From: Epinephelus fuscoguttatus
Taxonomy: Eukaryota > Chordata > Actinopteri > Perciformes > Serranidae
Direction of reading: 5' to 3'
DNA: 64,000 nt
Assembly: GCF_011397635.1 (NCBI RefSeq)
Contig: NC_064762.1
Location: 19,307,479-19,371,478 of the forward strand
Shown: positions 1 through 64,000 of the stretch, one piece after another
Numbering within the stretch: position 1 is the first letter of the stretch
Layout of the letters: each line of letters opens with the position of its first letter
Notes under the pieces: generated by a model
Database searches by the model: none
The model's input: only the letters and a program-made list of their open reading frames with translations
What the model was told of the DNA's origin: nothing
Position numbers and translations under genes: made by a program

Positions 1-458
1 AATGCGATGATGGGGGCAGCTTGTTTACCTTCTCATGAACTGACTGCAGTGCAGCAAAAAATACAATCCAGCAGTAATCATGGCCTAATGCCACGTATAA
101 TTATTGTACACCTAATCCCCCCACAAAGAGCTTTGGTAAGAAAAATGACTGTGAGAATAATATTACTGTAAGTGTTACAGTTTATGTGGAAGAAATTAAT
201 ATGATTTGGAAACCTGAGTCATATCCTGATCTCGACTGCTTGCTCCAGTTCTCTGCTGGATTAAAGTGGGAAAAAATGTGCTGAGGTTTGTGTTAAAAGT
301 TCTTTAGAAAATAATAAATAAATAATGATCACTAGAACAGACAATTTATACATACACAAAATAAATGATTATGACAGTTATTGCATTTTAATTTACATTC
401 AAAATGGTCAGAAATGAATCTGAAATTGCTTTACATAGCTTCATGCAAACAGTCAGTA
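1..458. other. no gene seen (AT-rich flank)
   Basis: AT-rich sequence with only short, unconvincing open frames. No coding exon, RNA gene or clear repeat could be supported here. Confidence 0.5.
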
Positions 459-466
459 CCTTTAGT

Positions 467-1651
467 CAGAGGTGTGGACACCAGTCACATGACTTGAACT
501 CGATTCAGACTCGAGTCACAAATTTAATGACTGTAGACTTGACAATATTAAAAAAACAAACAAACACACTTTCAACTAGACTTGAACTTTAATGACTCGT
601 GACGTCACTTTGGTTTTAAAATATTTGGAAGCTTACGCCAAGCCTAAATATGAAAAAATATGTTATTTTTTTAAAAGATTTTTTTGGGGCGTTTTGCCTT
701 TATTTGATAGGACAGTTAAGCGTGAAAGGGGGGGGAGAGAGAGGGAGCAACCAATCAATTAATTTCCTGAATCAACTAACATGAACATTATTTTTTCCCA
801 GCAAGTGACTCTTGACACCCCCGATACACTTTGAACCAATCTGACAGCATCCACTGAAGTCACTGGAGAGAACCATGAAGACGTAACGTTAGGTTGCTGA
901 GCACCAGCTGGAAAAGTGATACCAAAGAATAATTTCATTTGTGTACAAAACTATGCAATGCTCAACAAAAAACTAATTTCAGTATGCAAAAATGTGCTGG
1001 TCGAAAATTACTGATGGAAATGCAACAACTTCCCAAAAACTTGTTTCAACACGAAGACACATTTAAAAAGCATTCATGGTGTTTTTAAACTTAATGTATC
1101 ATTATTATGTTGTTGTTTGTCAGTCTTGATTTGGAACTTGAGTGCAAAGACTTGAGACGTACTTGTGACTTTCAAAACAAGGACTTGGTCCCACCTCTGC
1201 TTTTAGTGCATTAGCAGTGCTCAGAGATGTAGCTATTTAACTTGTAGTTACTGTAATTTTGCTGTAAATGCACGGCTGTATTACATCTGTCCAAAACTAG
1301 ATTCCAAAAGTTTCAATAGATAACTTTTAATTGATTCATTTCTAAAAAGAAAGTGGAAAAAAACCTCCTCAGAGTAAATGTTAGATGAAATCACTGCGAG
1401 GGATACCATGTGATCAATTATGTGACATTTTTTACCAAAATTAATGCTAATATACTTAATAATATTATTTATTTTATGAATACTGTGTTGTTAAAATAGC
1501 ATTACATTTGGTGAATAGCACATTATGACTTGTTTAAGACTCAAAACTCAAAGTTTAGGACTCTGGACTTGTCAGTCTTGTTTTGGGACTTAAGTGCAAA
1601 GACTTGAGACTGACTTGTGACATGCCAAACAGTGACTTGGTCCCACCTCTG
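467..1651. mobile_element. non-autonomous hAT-type element with 8-bp target duplication
   Basis: The left end begins CAGAGGTGTGGAC and the right end finishes GTCCCACCTCTG, an inverted-repeat pair typical of hAT transposons. The 8-mer CCTTTAGT lies directly before the left end (459-466) and directly after the right end (1652-1659), a perfect 8-bp target duplication. No transposase frame is visible. A second copy of the right end occurs inside it at about 1180-1199, followed by CTTTTAGT, which points to a later tandem duplication. Confidence 0.72.
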
Positions 1652-1880
1652 CCTTTAGTACATCAATGGTACTCAGGGAACCAACCTATATAACTGAAAA
1701 TTTGTCTTAAATGAACGCTGTATTTTATCTAAAATACTTTTTTTGTTGATTGATTTCTATATTGAAAGCTGAGTTAACAAGCCGGCATCTAAAAACCTCC
1801 TCAGATAGAGCAGGTGTTGGATGAAATCACTGTGTGTGGTGCCAAACGATCAATTATGAGACATTTTCTTGCCAAAATAA
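1200..1880. repeat. diverged tandem duplication of hAT right end plus flank
   Basis: Sequence after 1200 and after 1652 shares the same order of landmarks: CTTTAGT-like start, a CTCAG block, AACCTCCTCAGA, GATGAAATCACTG and GATCAATTATG. The two copies are about 450 bp apart and clearly diverged. Confidence 0.6.
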
Positions 1881-2546
1881 AAACAAAAATGTCTCTTGAA
1901 CACTCATTGACAGTAAAAATTGACATTATGATAAATCCAGACCTTCAGATTGTGCACCCATTCATCCCTTTCTCCTGAGTGCTCAGCTTAATGTGTGAAC
2001 TCGTTAGATGACTTCTTTAAAGCTGAGGATTGAATAAGGCAGGAATGTTGGAGCATGACGGCTGAAGGTGAACTGAGGATTGTTGATGCTTTTTAAATGA
2101 TGACACAAACCTTTCCTCCGTTAAGAGACTGCCAAGTGGCCTCCGCTGCACGGACCTTGAGATCATTTTATTTACCACAACAATTATGAAGGCAACATCA
2201 GAATAGATTTTTATTTTTTTCCTGTAAGAGCCTCTTTATCTCTCTGCATATCTGCATCTGTGTTTGTCCCTCACTCTCTCTTAATATTTAAAGGTTAAAA
2301 CTGTGCAGATGAACATTTAGAGGCAACAGGGTTACATTGGGGGGGGGGGGGGGCGGGGCTGTTTGCAATAGATGCTCCAGCAGTTACCTTGAGACAAGGC
2401 CAGCACATTTCATATTTGATAGAAGAGGAGGATGCTCTTTATGTTGTTTCTGAATCTGGCCTTCCTTTTTTCATTTATTAAATCTAATTCTTGTTAAATG
2501 ACTGTTATGTTCTTTGACAAGGTCATGGCCTCTTCTAGACTAAAGG

Positions 2547-2890
2547 CAGGGACGGTTTTTGCTATGGGCAATGTGGGCGAATGCCCAGGGCGCAATCTAT
2601 GTGAGGGCGCAAAAAAACAAAACTTGCCAGTTTTCTAGACTAGCGCTCATTTCCACGTCAAGTTAGTGGAGTGGGCGCTGGGGCGCCCCTATTATCATGT
2701 TTCAACCAGCAGCAGAAAGGAAAGGCGAATCCTGGCGGTTGTGGGTTGAACGGGGGTCACAGACAGGAATATGGCGGAGGCTCATAGCTCTCTGCGGCGC
2801 AAGATAACGGCTTACCAGCGACAGAGAAGTCCGACTCCAGGTCCGAGGGATGGTTCCCCCAGGGCGTAAAACTAGCCAGGACCGCCTCTG
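2547..2890. mobile_element. short hAT-like MITE
   Basis: The left end CAGGGACGGTTTTTGCTA pairs with the right end CTAGCCAGGACCGCCTCTG as inverted repeats. Flanking 8-mers ACTAAAGG and ACCAAATG match at 6 of 8 positions, consistent with a worn hAT target duplication. No coding capacity is visible. Confidence 0.55.
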
Positions 2891-3748
2891 ACCAAATGCC
2901 TTTGAATTCTCTGCTGCCCTCTGCAGCCACCCTTGACTCCTCGGTGTTCTGAAGCTCGTCCCGTGTTATGAAGCAGCGAGCATCTCCTTCGTGGCAATAT
3001 TAAGAAACTGTTAGTCAGGACTTAAGTTGTTATGCAACCCCCTCCCCACCACAAACACTCTAAGCTGTCAGTTAGTTGACTGGCTGAAGGTTAGGCTTAG
3101 ATTATGCACCTCTCAACCCCTGAGCAATGAATATGATGCTTTGTTGCAGAAGGAGTAAACATATGCCCCTGGGGGTAGGAATTAGCAGACACACACACAT
3201 GCACCCTCTCTCACAGAGCATATGCAGAGTGAATGGGGCTTATTATACACCTGCGAGTGGGGTCAAAGTCTGTCAATCCCTAGCTTATGGTATTATAATA
3301 GATTATAGAATCACTCTCTAATGGCAGTCATTCAGTTTGTAATCTCTGCAGCTTGATGCAAAAGCACTCAGCGTTCCAGCTAAGGGTCTGTTGAAAGTAA
3401 GGCCTTCTCCTCATTCATCCCTTACGCCCCCCCACCCCACCTCTCCCCTCTTTCACAAAGGTCTTATGACAAGTCAGCTGTTGGTGACATCACAGATGCT
3501 GGATCATATGTCAGAAACCTTTGCTGGCTGACTTACATCCCTTGTGGCTCAGCAGCAACGGAGGCCACTTGAGGCCAAAAGAGCGGCGAGGTGCGGCGGG
3601 GGGTGAGGGCGAGCATGAGAGCTGCCAACAGGCAGGAAGGGTAGGGGGCACTCCTGAGGGCAGGAACATCTGACCCATGTGTGGGTTTGTTTGTGTGGAC
3701 AAGTGCCCATCTTGCCATCAGCTTGAGAAGACATTTATCAGCAGTCTG

Positions 3749-3750
<2 letters not shown>

Positions 3751-3791
<41 letters not shown>
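3751..3791. repeat. (GT)n microsatellite
   Basis: About 20 uninterrupted GT dinucleotides. Confidence 0.95.
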
Positions 3792-3794
<3 letters not shown>

Positions 3795-4849
3795 TATAAA
3801 GTCTGGATTTTGTTTGTGAACAGCACATGACAGTGAACCATGGACGCTAAATCTGCATATGTATGAAACATGCATCTCCTCAAAAATAAAATGTTTCAGG
3901 AAATTAGTTTGTGGTAACTGAGGAGAATTTTGATCATGAGACAGTAGCGCCACCTACAGTCAGCTTCACAATATAACATTAAAAGTATAGTTAATCGACA
4001 TGCCTCTTTTTTTGTTTAAAAGTAAGGGTGCAATGCTTAATGATATCTTTCCCCACTCTAAATGTAAATATGTACCTCTCCTGTAATATGCTGTGAGGTA
4101 ATGTGCCTGTTTCTGGACTCAAATGCCTTAATAATCATTATATAGAGCATTGCCAATTAAGTGTCAATAATTAAATGAAAACTGACAATACTGGTGCTGT
4201 GCAGGGAGTCCAAAACTTGCCTTGGAGGTGAAGACCTTATAATGGCCACGCTGAAGTTTGGTGTTCCCACTAGATGACAGCACCAAACCATATATGATAC
4301 ATCCATTCACTTCAGATTCAAAGAGGCTTTATTGGCATGACAGTACTTGAACGCAGTAGTGCCAGTACACATAGTACAAGGTGGTGTAAAGCATAAACAG
4401 GAAAAAGTACAGTTTTAAAGTGCAACTAATAAAACATTATGTCAACATTATAATGCAAAAGTAAATTGTAAAAAGTAACAGTAAATTTTTAAATTAATGT
4501 GTTTAACAGGACAACAACAAAAAACAAAACAGTAATTAAAACACATACTGATCAAAAGACATGTTCACTGCCCCCTCTTTTAAAACAAAACAAAACATAA
4601 TAAAATAAAATAAAATAAAAATCTACAGACAGTTGTCTGTAAACTTTTTCAATGCTGCAGCCATTCAATACAGCTTCAGTATGAGACACAAACATGGACC
4701 ACACACATTCAGGTAAATTGAGACAAAAAAATAAGCTGAAATTGGACATTTTCCTGAAGTGAAACCAGCATAGTTTCGGGCGTAGGTGCCATAAAATCAT
4801 GACTTATGCTACTGTGTGCCATCCTGTCATATTGAAGGGAATTATTGTG

Positions 4850-4903
4850 ATATAATATAATATAATATAATATAATATAATATAATATAATATAATAATA
4901 TTA
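4850..4903. repeat. (TATAA)n pentanucleotide array
   Basis: About ten tandem copies of the pentamer TATAA/ATAAT. Confidence 0.93.
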
Positions 4904-5537
4904 AAGATGACGCAGGGAGTCTATGTCAACCACAATATTCCATAATGAGCTATAATTGTAGACAGTATGACACCAAAGAAATAGGCACAGAACAGAGAAA
5001 TCATGGCAGAAAAGTTTGATAATCTTCTTAAATGACCAACCACAGGTTGCATTAATGATTTAACTAAATAATGATTGAAGTGATAAATTGATTTAACCAT
5101 TAAAGAAATAAATAAACATGACTGTCCCCTGTTATCTTACCAGCTATACCACTTTACCTGAGCAGGTCATTGGAGTGAGGTAGGAGTTCTTCATGTGATT
5201 GACCGCCCAAAGTTTATAAATTACTTTAGCTGGCAACACCGTTTCCTTATAGAAATATAGAAGAGGACCATGACAAGTTATGAAAGTAGCACTCAATTTA
5301 GTTTTAAGAGTTTTAGATGGTTTTCTTGTTAATCTCCCAAAATGTGTCTCAAATTACGTGATTTCACCCTATATTAAAGTCTGGATCAGAGTTAGAGGGC
5401 ACTGACAGTGAAATATAGATACGATCAAATTTAAATGTGTAGTTTTTGTTGTTTATAAAACACCTTTTTTGCACATTATCTTAAAATTTCGAGCTTACGA
5501 GAAGTACTTGAAGGCAGCACTGGTCATTCCAGTTACT

Positions 5538-5551
5538 GTCGCCATAGCAAC
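5538..5551 (+). promoter_or_regulatory. X-box (RFX-factor binding site) upstream of drc1
   Basis: The 14-mer GTCGCCATAGCAAC fits the imperfect-palindrome X-box consensus GTYNCCATRGYAAC at every position. RFX factors use this site to drive ciliary genes. It lies 137 bp before the ATG of the drc1-like first exon, a usual promoter distance. This supports 5688 as the true gene start, not an internal exon. Confidence 0.8.
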
Positions 5552-5684
5552 GTTTATGAAACAGACCGCAGCCACACGGACCTGCTGCCACAGACATATA
5601 TCTGTGCCTGCTGCTTTTTTGCTATCATTATTACTACAATATTTAACTGTTTCTATCGATAGATTTTACACAACAGCAAATCTT

Positions 5685-5694
5685 AATATGGCGG
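5685..5694 (+). promoter_or_regulatory. YY1/ETS-like motif over the drc1 start codon
   Basis: AATATGGCGG followed by AAGT resembles the YY1 element AANATGGCGGC that overlaps many vertebrate start codons, next to an ETS-like GGAAGT. Its position is consistent with a nearby TATA-less transcription start. Confidence 0.4.
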
Positions 5695-5887
5695 AAGTTT
5701 GTAAGGATCCAAAAGAGGCGTCTGAAGCCTCTGTGTCCGAAAATCAAGAGCCTGAGAGCGGGTGAGTCAGTTAGCTTTCAAAACCTGATTACTGAGTGCT
5801 CCAGTTAGCAGAGACCGTTAACATGAAGCATACAGAGGCAAATCAAGTGAGTCATAATTAAATATCACTGACATAATGCATGACTGA

Positions 5888-6190
5888 ATCTATTTCTTCT
5901 TCTTCTTCTACTTCTTCGTGTTCTTCTTCTACGTCTTCTTCTTCTACTACTTCTACTTCTTCTACTTCTACTTCTCCATCTGATTCTCTTCTCCTTCGTC
6001 CTCCTCTACTTCTTCTTTGTCTTCTTCTTCTGATTCTTCTGCCTCTTCTTCTTCTACTCCTTCACTTCTTCATCTTCTACGCCTTCTTCTGATTCTTTTT
6101 CTTTTTCTCCTTATGCTTCCTCTTCTACTTCATCATCATCATCTTCTTCCACTCTTTCTTTTTCTTCTTCTTCACTTTCTTCGTCTCTTT
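5888..6190 (+). repeat. CTT/TCT pyrimidine-rich tract
   Basis: About 300 bp of TTC/TCT trinucleotides in intron 1 of the drc1 relic, ending just before its acceptor. The serine- and leucine-rich frames in it are repeat artefacts. Confidence 0.9.
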
Positions 6191-6518
6191 TTTTACACTA
6201 TAACTCCTCCACGTGATGCAGGCACTCAGCAGGAGCAGAGACGGACAGAGTGAAGAGTGAGGGCGGTGCGGAGGTGGAGGAAGGGGAGCTGTCCACGGAG
6301 ACACAGAGGAAAGTGATGGAGCTGCTGTGTGATGAGGCGGTGAGAAGCTAGTTCATTATTCATCTTTATTACAGGAGTAATCAGTAGAGGTTTGTATAGA
6401 GGAGGACAGGAAGGCGACACAGGTTTACTGTATGCATTATATTAAAGGATTGGTTAGACATTTAGGAGATACACATTAATCCTGAGTGTGAGATGAAGAC
6501 CAGTACCACTCTCATGTC

Positions 6519-6860
6519 TGGTGCAGTGGTTAGCATTGTCACCTCACAGCAAGAGGGTTCCTGGTTCGAACCTGAAGTAAGGGAGCCCTTCTGTGTGGAG
6601 TTAGCATGTTCTCCCCGTGTCAGTGTGGGTTTTCTCCAGGTACTCCAGCTTCCTCGTACTGTCCAAAGACATGCAGATTAATTGGTGACTCTAAAGTGGC
6701 CGTAGGTGTGAATGTGAGTGTGAATGGTTGTCTGTCTCTATGTGTCAGCCCTGTGATAGTCTGGTGACCTGTCCAGGGTGTACCCTGCCTCTCGCCTAAT
6801 GTCAGCTGGGATAGGCTCCAGCCCCCCCATGACACCTAACTGGATAAGTGGTTGCGGAAA
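6519..6860 (+). mobile_element. tRNA-derived SINE-like fish repeat
   Basis: It begins TGGTGCAGTGGTTAGCA (box-A-like) and has a clear box B GGTTCGAACC at 6563-6572. The common fish repeat body follows (GCATGTTCTCCCCGTGT, GTCCAAAGACATGCA, CAGCTGGGATAGGCTCCAG) and it ends near GGATAAGTGGTTGCGGA. It lies in intron 2 of the drc1 relic. Confidence 0.75.
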
Positions 6861-8078
6861 ATGAATGATTGATGTATGATTTGGTGATTCATCACTACTT
6901 TAATTGAATCACCGACTAAATTGAACAGTCTAACGTCTCTTGCTGTCACAGTGATGACAAGACACCAGGATGTAACTTCTCCTGGTCAAGTAATAGCATG
7001 GCACATAATCCCCATAAAGCTCAGGTCAGACCAGTGATTCGCAATGTGGCAAAACTGTTTCGAAATGTTACAGAGAAAAGTTGCAGAGGGTGCCTGGAGG
7101 GGAGGTGGATAGGTCGCATTAACTCTGCACTTTCATCTGAGAGCCCGCAGTCTGTGTCATGTGAAACCAAATGTCAATTGAGCTAATTTCATGTTGAAAC
7201 AGATCCGTGAAATTATGTGACGAGCATCTTCAACTCAAAGTTTCCCTTCCTTCTGTCTCAGCACTTCCTGATGGACGATAAACTCCTGACCCTGCTGGCT
7301 CCTCTGGAGAAGGAGAAACAGACCGTTGTGAAAATGGACTCCCTCCTCTGTGTGAGTTCATGCAGTGTAATGCATCAGTGTGTAGTTGGACTGTATGGAG
7401 CAGATACTCAACAACCAGACATATTGTTTTGTCCTCCAGACTCTTGGCCTTGGAGAGCAGGATGTGCCCAGGTTGGCTCATTTCTTATTAAAGTATGAAC
7501 GGCAGCAGAGAGAGCAGACGGAGGTGAGGAGGGAAAGAGATGCAGAGAATGGATGCTTGTGCAAAATACGTCCTTGAGTCTTTGATAAACAAGACAAATG
7601 AAATGAGACAATTATTCTTTGTGTGTTTTGTCTGCCTGCAGGATGTTTCTGCTGAGTTGGGTGTCGTGGAGACCAGGTCTGCGACACATCCGACCTCTGG
7701 ACTCATTGCTCCTAACCACGTGGTGCCCGCTCTAAAAAGTTTCCTCCAGCAGCACAGGAGGTCAAAGTAAGACCACGGTTACACTCATGAATTAGTCTCC
7801 ATCATGTTTGTATGTTCATGCCAACAGAGGCTGTGTTACGGTTGTTATCTGGACTGTCTGTGAGATTTCAACATGAAATTATGTTATACATTAGTCATGC
7901 TAATGTGTTTCTGGTGCTTCTAAGGGAGAGTGCCGCCCGCCAACATCGCATCTTTCATGTTGCAGGCCGGCATACTTCAGAGAGTAAGGCCTACTGGAAG
8001 AGCATGGGCAATATCATCTATGAGAGCAAAGTGAAACTCTGGGACGATGCAGACTAAAGCAGTACGAATGATTAACAA

Positions 8079-8080
<2 letters not shown>

Positions 8081-8141
<61 letters not shown>
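8081..8141. repeat. (CA)n microsatellite
   Basis: About 30 CA dinucleotides between the last drc1-like exons. Confidence 0.95.
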
Positions 8142-8145
<4 letters not shown>

Positions 8146-8479
8146 TCTATCTGCACTCAAATGTTTTGTCTTTGTTTCCAGTGCGGCCCTGACGGAGATC
8201 TCTGAGCTCATCCCTCAGACTCAGAGTGTGAAACAGCAGAACGCAGAGCCGTGGACGCTGCTGCAACAGTCCCTCAACTCATGAGTATGTGTGTGTGTTT
8301 GTGTTCCTCTTGCATTACTCTAAAATAGGAGCTTAAAAAAAGGCTCCCAAAACGCCTTTCTAAGATTAACGTTTTTACAATCTATCCCTGTGACATAGTC
8401 AGTGACTCAGTCTTTCATCTTGTCGTTGATATGCAAACATTGTCCATTTCTCTCGTCATCTCTCCTCTTGAGTCCTTAT

Positions 8480-8890
8480 CCTATGAGTTAATAGTTGCAT
8501 ATCATATATTTAATTCACAAATTTCAGCCATTCATCTTGTGTTGGTGGTTCTTCCTTGTACCATCTCTTCATGATGGCCTTTTTACAGGCTTCAAATAAG
8601 ATTTTCAGGAGGTATCTGTCTTCTCTTAACACAGTTCCTACTATCATACTGCCTATGTACAATACCATGTATGATCTAGGTACATCATAGCCCAAAATTT
8701 TGATAATAGCCATATAAATAGTATTTGCTTTTAATCTGTGGTGTAATACAGAATCTATATTCTTCCAACAGTGTGAGAGGATGTTGTTGACTGTTGTGTT
8801 CTCTAAATATGCAACCATCTTCTATAATATTCACGACTAGTTCTTTTTCCCATTTCAGCTTCACATTTAGTGTTATATTTCCTCTTCGAT
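8480..8890 (-). mobile_element. L1-type LINE ORF2 C-terminal remnant
   Basis: An open frame at 8510-8818 has the layout of the extreme C-terminus of fish L1 ORF2 (SHCWKNIDSVLHH, then LLKILFEACKKAIMKRWYKE, PPTQDEWLKFV). Upstream, WEKEL continues in another frame. It is a short, frameshifted 3' fragment in an intron of the drc1 relic. Confidence 0.6.
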
Positions 8891-9141
8891 CATTCCTAGT
8901 TCTTACGGTGCGAACGCAACAAAAAGGGGCCTTCTAAGAACTATGTCCTTAGAAGCTTGAAAAAGTTCCTCCGCTCAGAAAATGCCTAATAGTATAGAAA
9001 ATAGTAAAGCTGACATCTTTGATTGTCTGATAGGTTGGCACAGAGCTGGAGACGCCATAATCCAAACTCACTGTGGAATCAGCAGGACTGGGACAGTGTG
9101 TGTGAGATCATCTGAGTATACATGATTTATAGTCACTGTAA

Positions 9142-9147
9142 AATAAA
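9142..9147 (+). promoter_or_regulatory. polyadenylation signal AATAAA (drc1 relic)
   Basis: AATAAA lies 82 bp after the last drc1-like codon, at the expected place for the 3' end of the plus-strand transcript. Confidence 0.55.
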
Positions 9148-9179
9148 GCCTCTATTAAATCATGTTGTGGTTGCACTTT

Positions 9180-9185
9180 TTTATT
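9180..9185 (-). promoter_or_regulatory. polyadenylation signal AATAAA for otof terminal exon 40c
   Basis: TTTATT on the plus strand is AATAAA on the minus strand, 112 bp past the stop of the third terminal exon. Confidence 0.5.
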
Positions 9186-9296
9186 TTTACAGCCTCAGAA
9201 AAAAAACAGGCAGAACAGTTAACTGTAACATTAGTAAGACACACAACAGCTCATGTGGGGTACAAAGTGAATACAGAAGAGTACAATACAGAGGTT

Positions 9297-63600
<54,304 letters not shown>

Positions 63601-64000
63601 CTTAAGAAACACAAAACAATCTGTGATTATAACCTGCACTCCGACAGTGAAAAGGGAGGTGGCACACGATTACAAACTCAATTCCGATCCCTGACTTTAA
63701 TACTATTCAGTCGTATTTGCTTGCAATGAAACTTCTTTTCAATCTTAATCTTGACATTAATATCACTAGATGGATTCCTGACTTTTTAAAACAAAGTGGT
63801 CACAATGTATGACAGTTAACAGTGTCCTTTCAAACAAGCTTCACCAATCCACTGGTTCACCAAGAGTGTGAACCTCTCCTTATATTCTTGACACAAAACG
63901 CTCTTAAGGTATATAGCAGAACAGAAACACTGAAACGTGTGTTGATGATTCTGTTATACTAAGCCTCCTGGAAGGAGAAGAACAAGGACATGGGGCAGTG
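63601..64000. other. otof intron, continues past window
   Basis: No exon found; the next upstream exon must lie beyond 64000. Confidence 0.5.

Larger units (their letters stand above)
2891..5500. other. intergenic stretch, simple repeats only
   Basis: No conserved coding exon was recognised. It holds a GT microsatellite, a TATAA-type pentamer array and A-rich sequence. The short ORFs lack homology that I recognise. Confidence 0.5.
5688..9060 (+). pseudogene. drc1: drc1 relic: dynein regulatory complex subunit 1, internally deleted and broken at the 3' end
   Basis: DRC1 builds the nexin link of motile cilia. Exons seen: 5688-5761, 6222-6339, 7262-7351, 7440-7523, 7642-7766, 7925-8053, 8182-8284 and 9034-9060, with compatible phases. 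Exon 2 onward matches the DRC1 C-terminal part by motifs: STETQRKVMELLCDEA, FLMDDKLLTLLAPLEKE, TLGLGEQDV, FLLKYE, then SKAYWKSMGNIIYESKVKLW of the sperm-tail C-terminal domain. DRC1 is about 740 residues in human (recalled); this copy encodes at most about 210. The first exon (MAEVCKDPKEASEAS) joins directly to C-terminal exons, so the coiled-coil core is absent. Exon 6 has lost its GT donor (CTAAAG at 8054), so translation runs into TAA at 8055. Exon 7 ends in TGA at 8282-8284, where DRC1 continues. Exon 8 still reads VGTELETP. A truncated 207-residue product is possible, but decay is more likely. Confidence 0.8.

Noticed and set aside
5880..6253. Serine-rich and leucine-rich open frames
   Set aside because: They are translations of a CTT/TCT repeat tract inside an intron of the drc1 relic.
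6515..6590. Possible tRNA gene
   Set aside because: Box A and box B are present, but no cloverleaf folds and the common fish SINE body follows.

Overview
The window is nuclear DNA of a teleost fish, possibly a spiny-rayed species (the finer placement is inference). It has long introns, GT-AG splice sites, CA/GT microsatellites and many fish-type repeats: hAT elements with 8-bp target duplications, TTAA-flanked elements, a tRNA-like SINE and LINE fragments.

Two genes lie tail to tail. On the minus strand, from beyond the right edge down to position 9297, is otoferlin (otof), the multi-C2-domain calcium sensor of hair-cell ribbon synapses. I could place 39 consecutive in-frame coding exons, running from the start of the C2B domain to the C-terminal membrane anchor, about 1,784 codons. 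The first part of the gene (C2A and the linker after it) lies beyond position 64000. The exons give an uninterrupted reading frame. Several features suggest alternative isoforms: three tandem terminal exons that each encode a membrane anchor in the same splice phase; two equal-length (99 nt) alternative copies of the exon that opens C2G; a 72-nt in-frame cassette exon candidate between C2D and C2E; and an alternative in-frame acceptor that removes 96 nt after C2E.

On the plus strand, at 5688-9060, is a broken copy of drc1 (dynein regulatory complex subunit 1, an axonemal gene). A perfect RFX X-box lies upstream and the first and last exons are recognisable. The exons for the long central coiled coil are missing, one splice donor is mutated and a late exon carries a stop codon. 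As I recall it, human DRC1 and OTOF are also tail-to-tail neighbours, so this looks like a decayed drc1 copy left in its ancestral place.

Layout: 1-5500 repeats; 5500-9150 drc1 relic; 9180-20822 alternative 3' end of otof, C2G and anchors; 21660-27101 a nearly full-length but dead L1 LINE, antisense to otof, whose target-site duplication abuts an otof exon; 27118-35848 C2F, linker and C2E exons; 36330-37540 a TTAA-flanked transposon; 39360-44116 C2D, FerB and helical-region exons; 47124-56750 C2C, FerI and part of C2B; 56751-62103 a large intron holding a complete non-autonomous hAT element; 62104-63600 the first C2B exons. No RNA genes or CRISPR arrays were seen.
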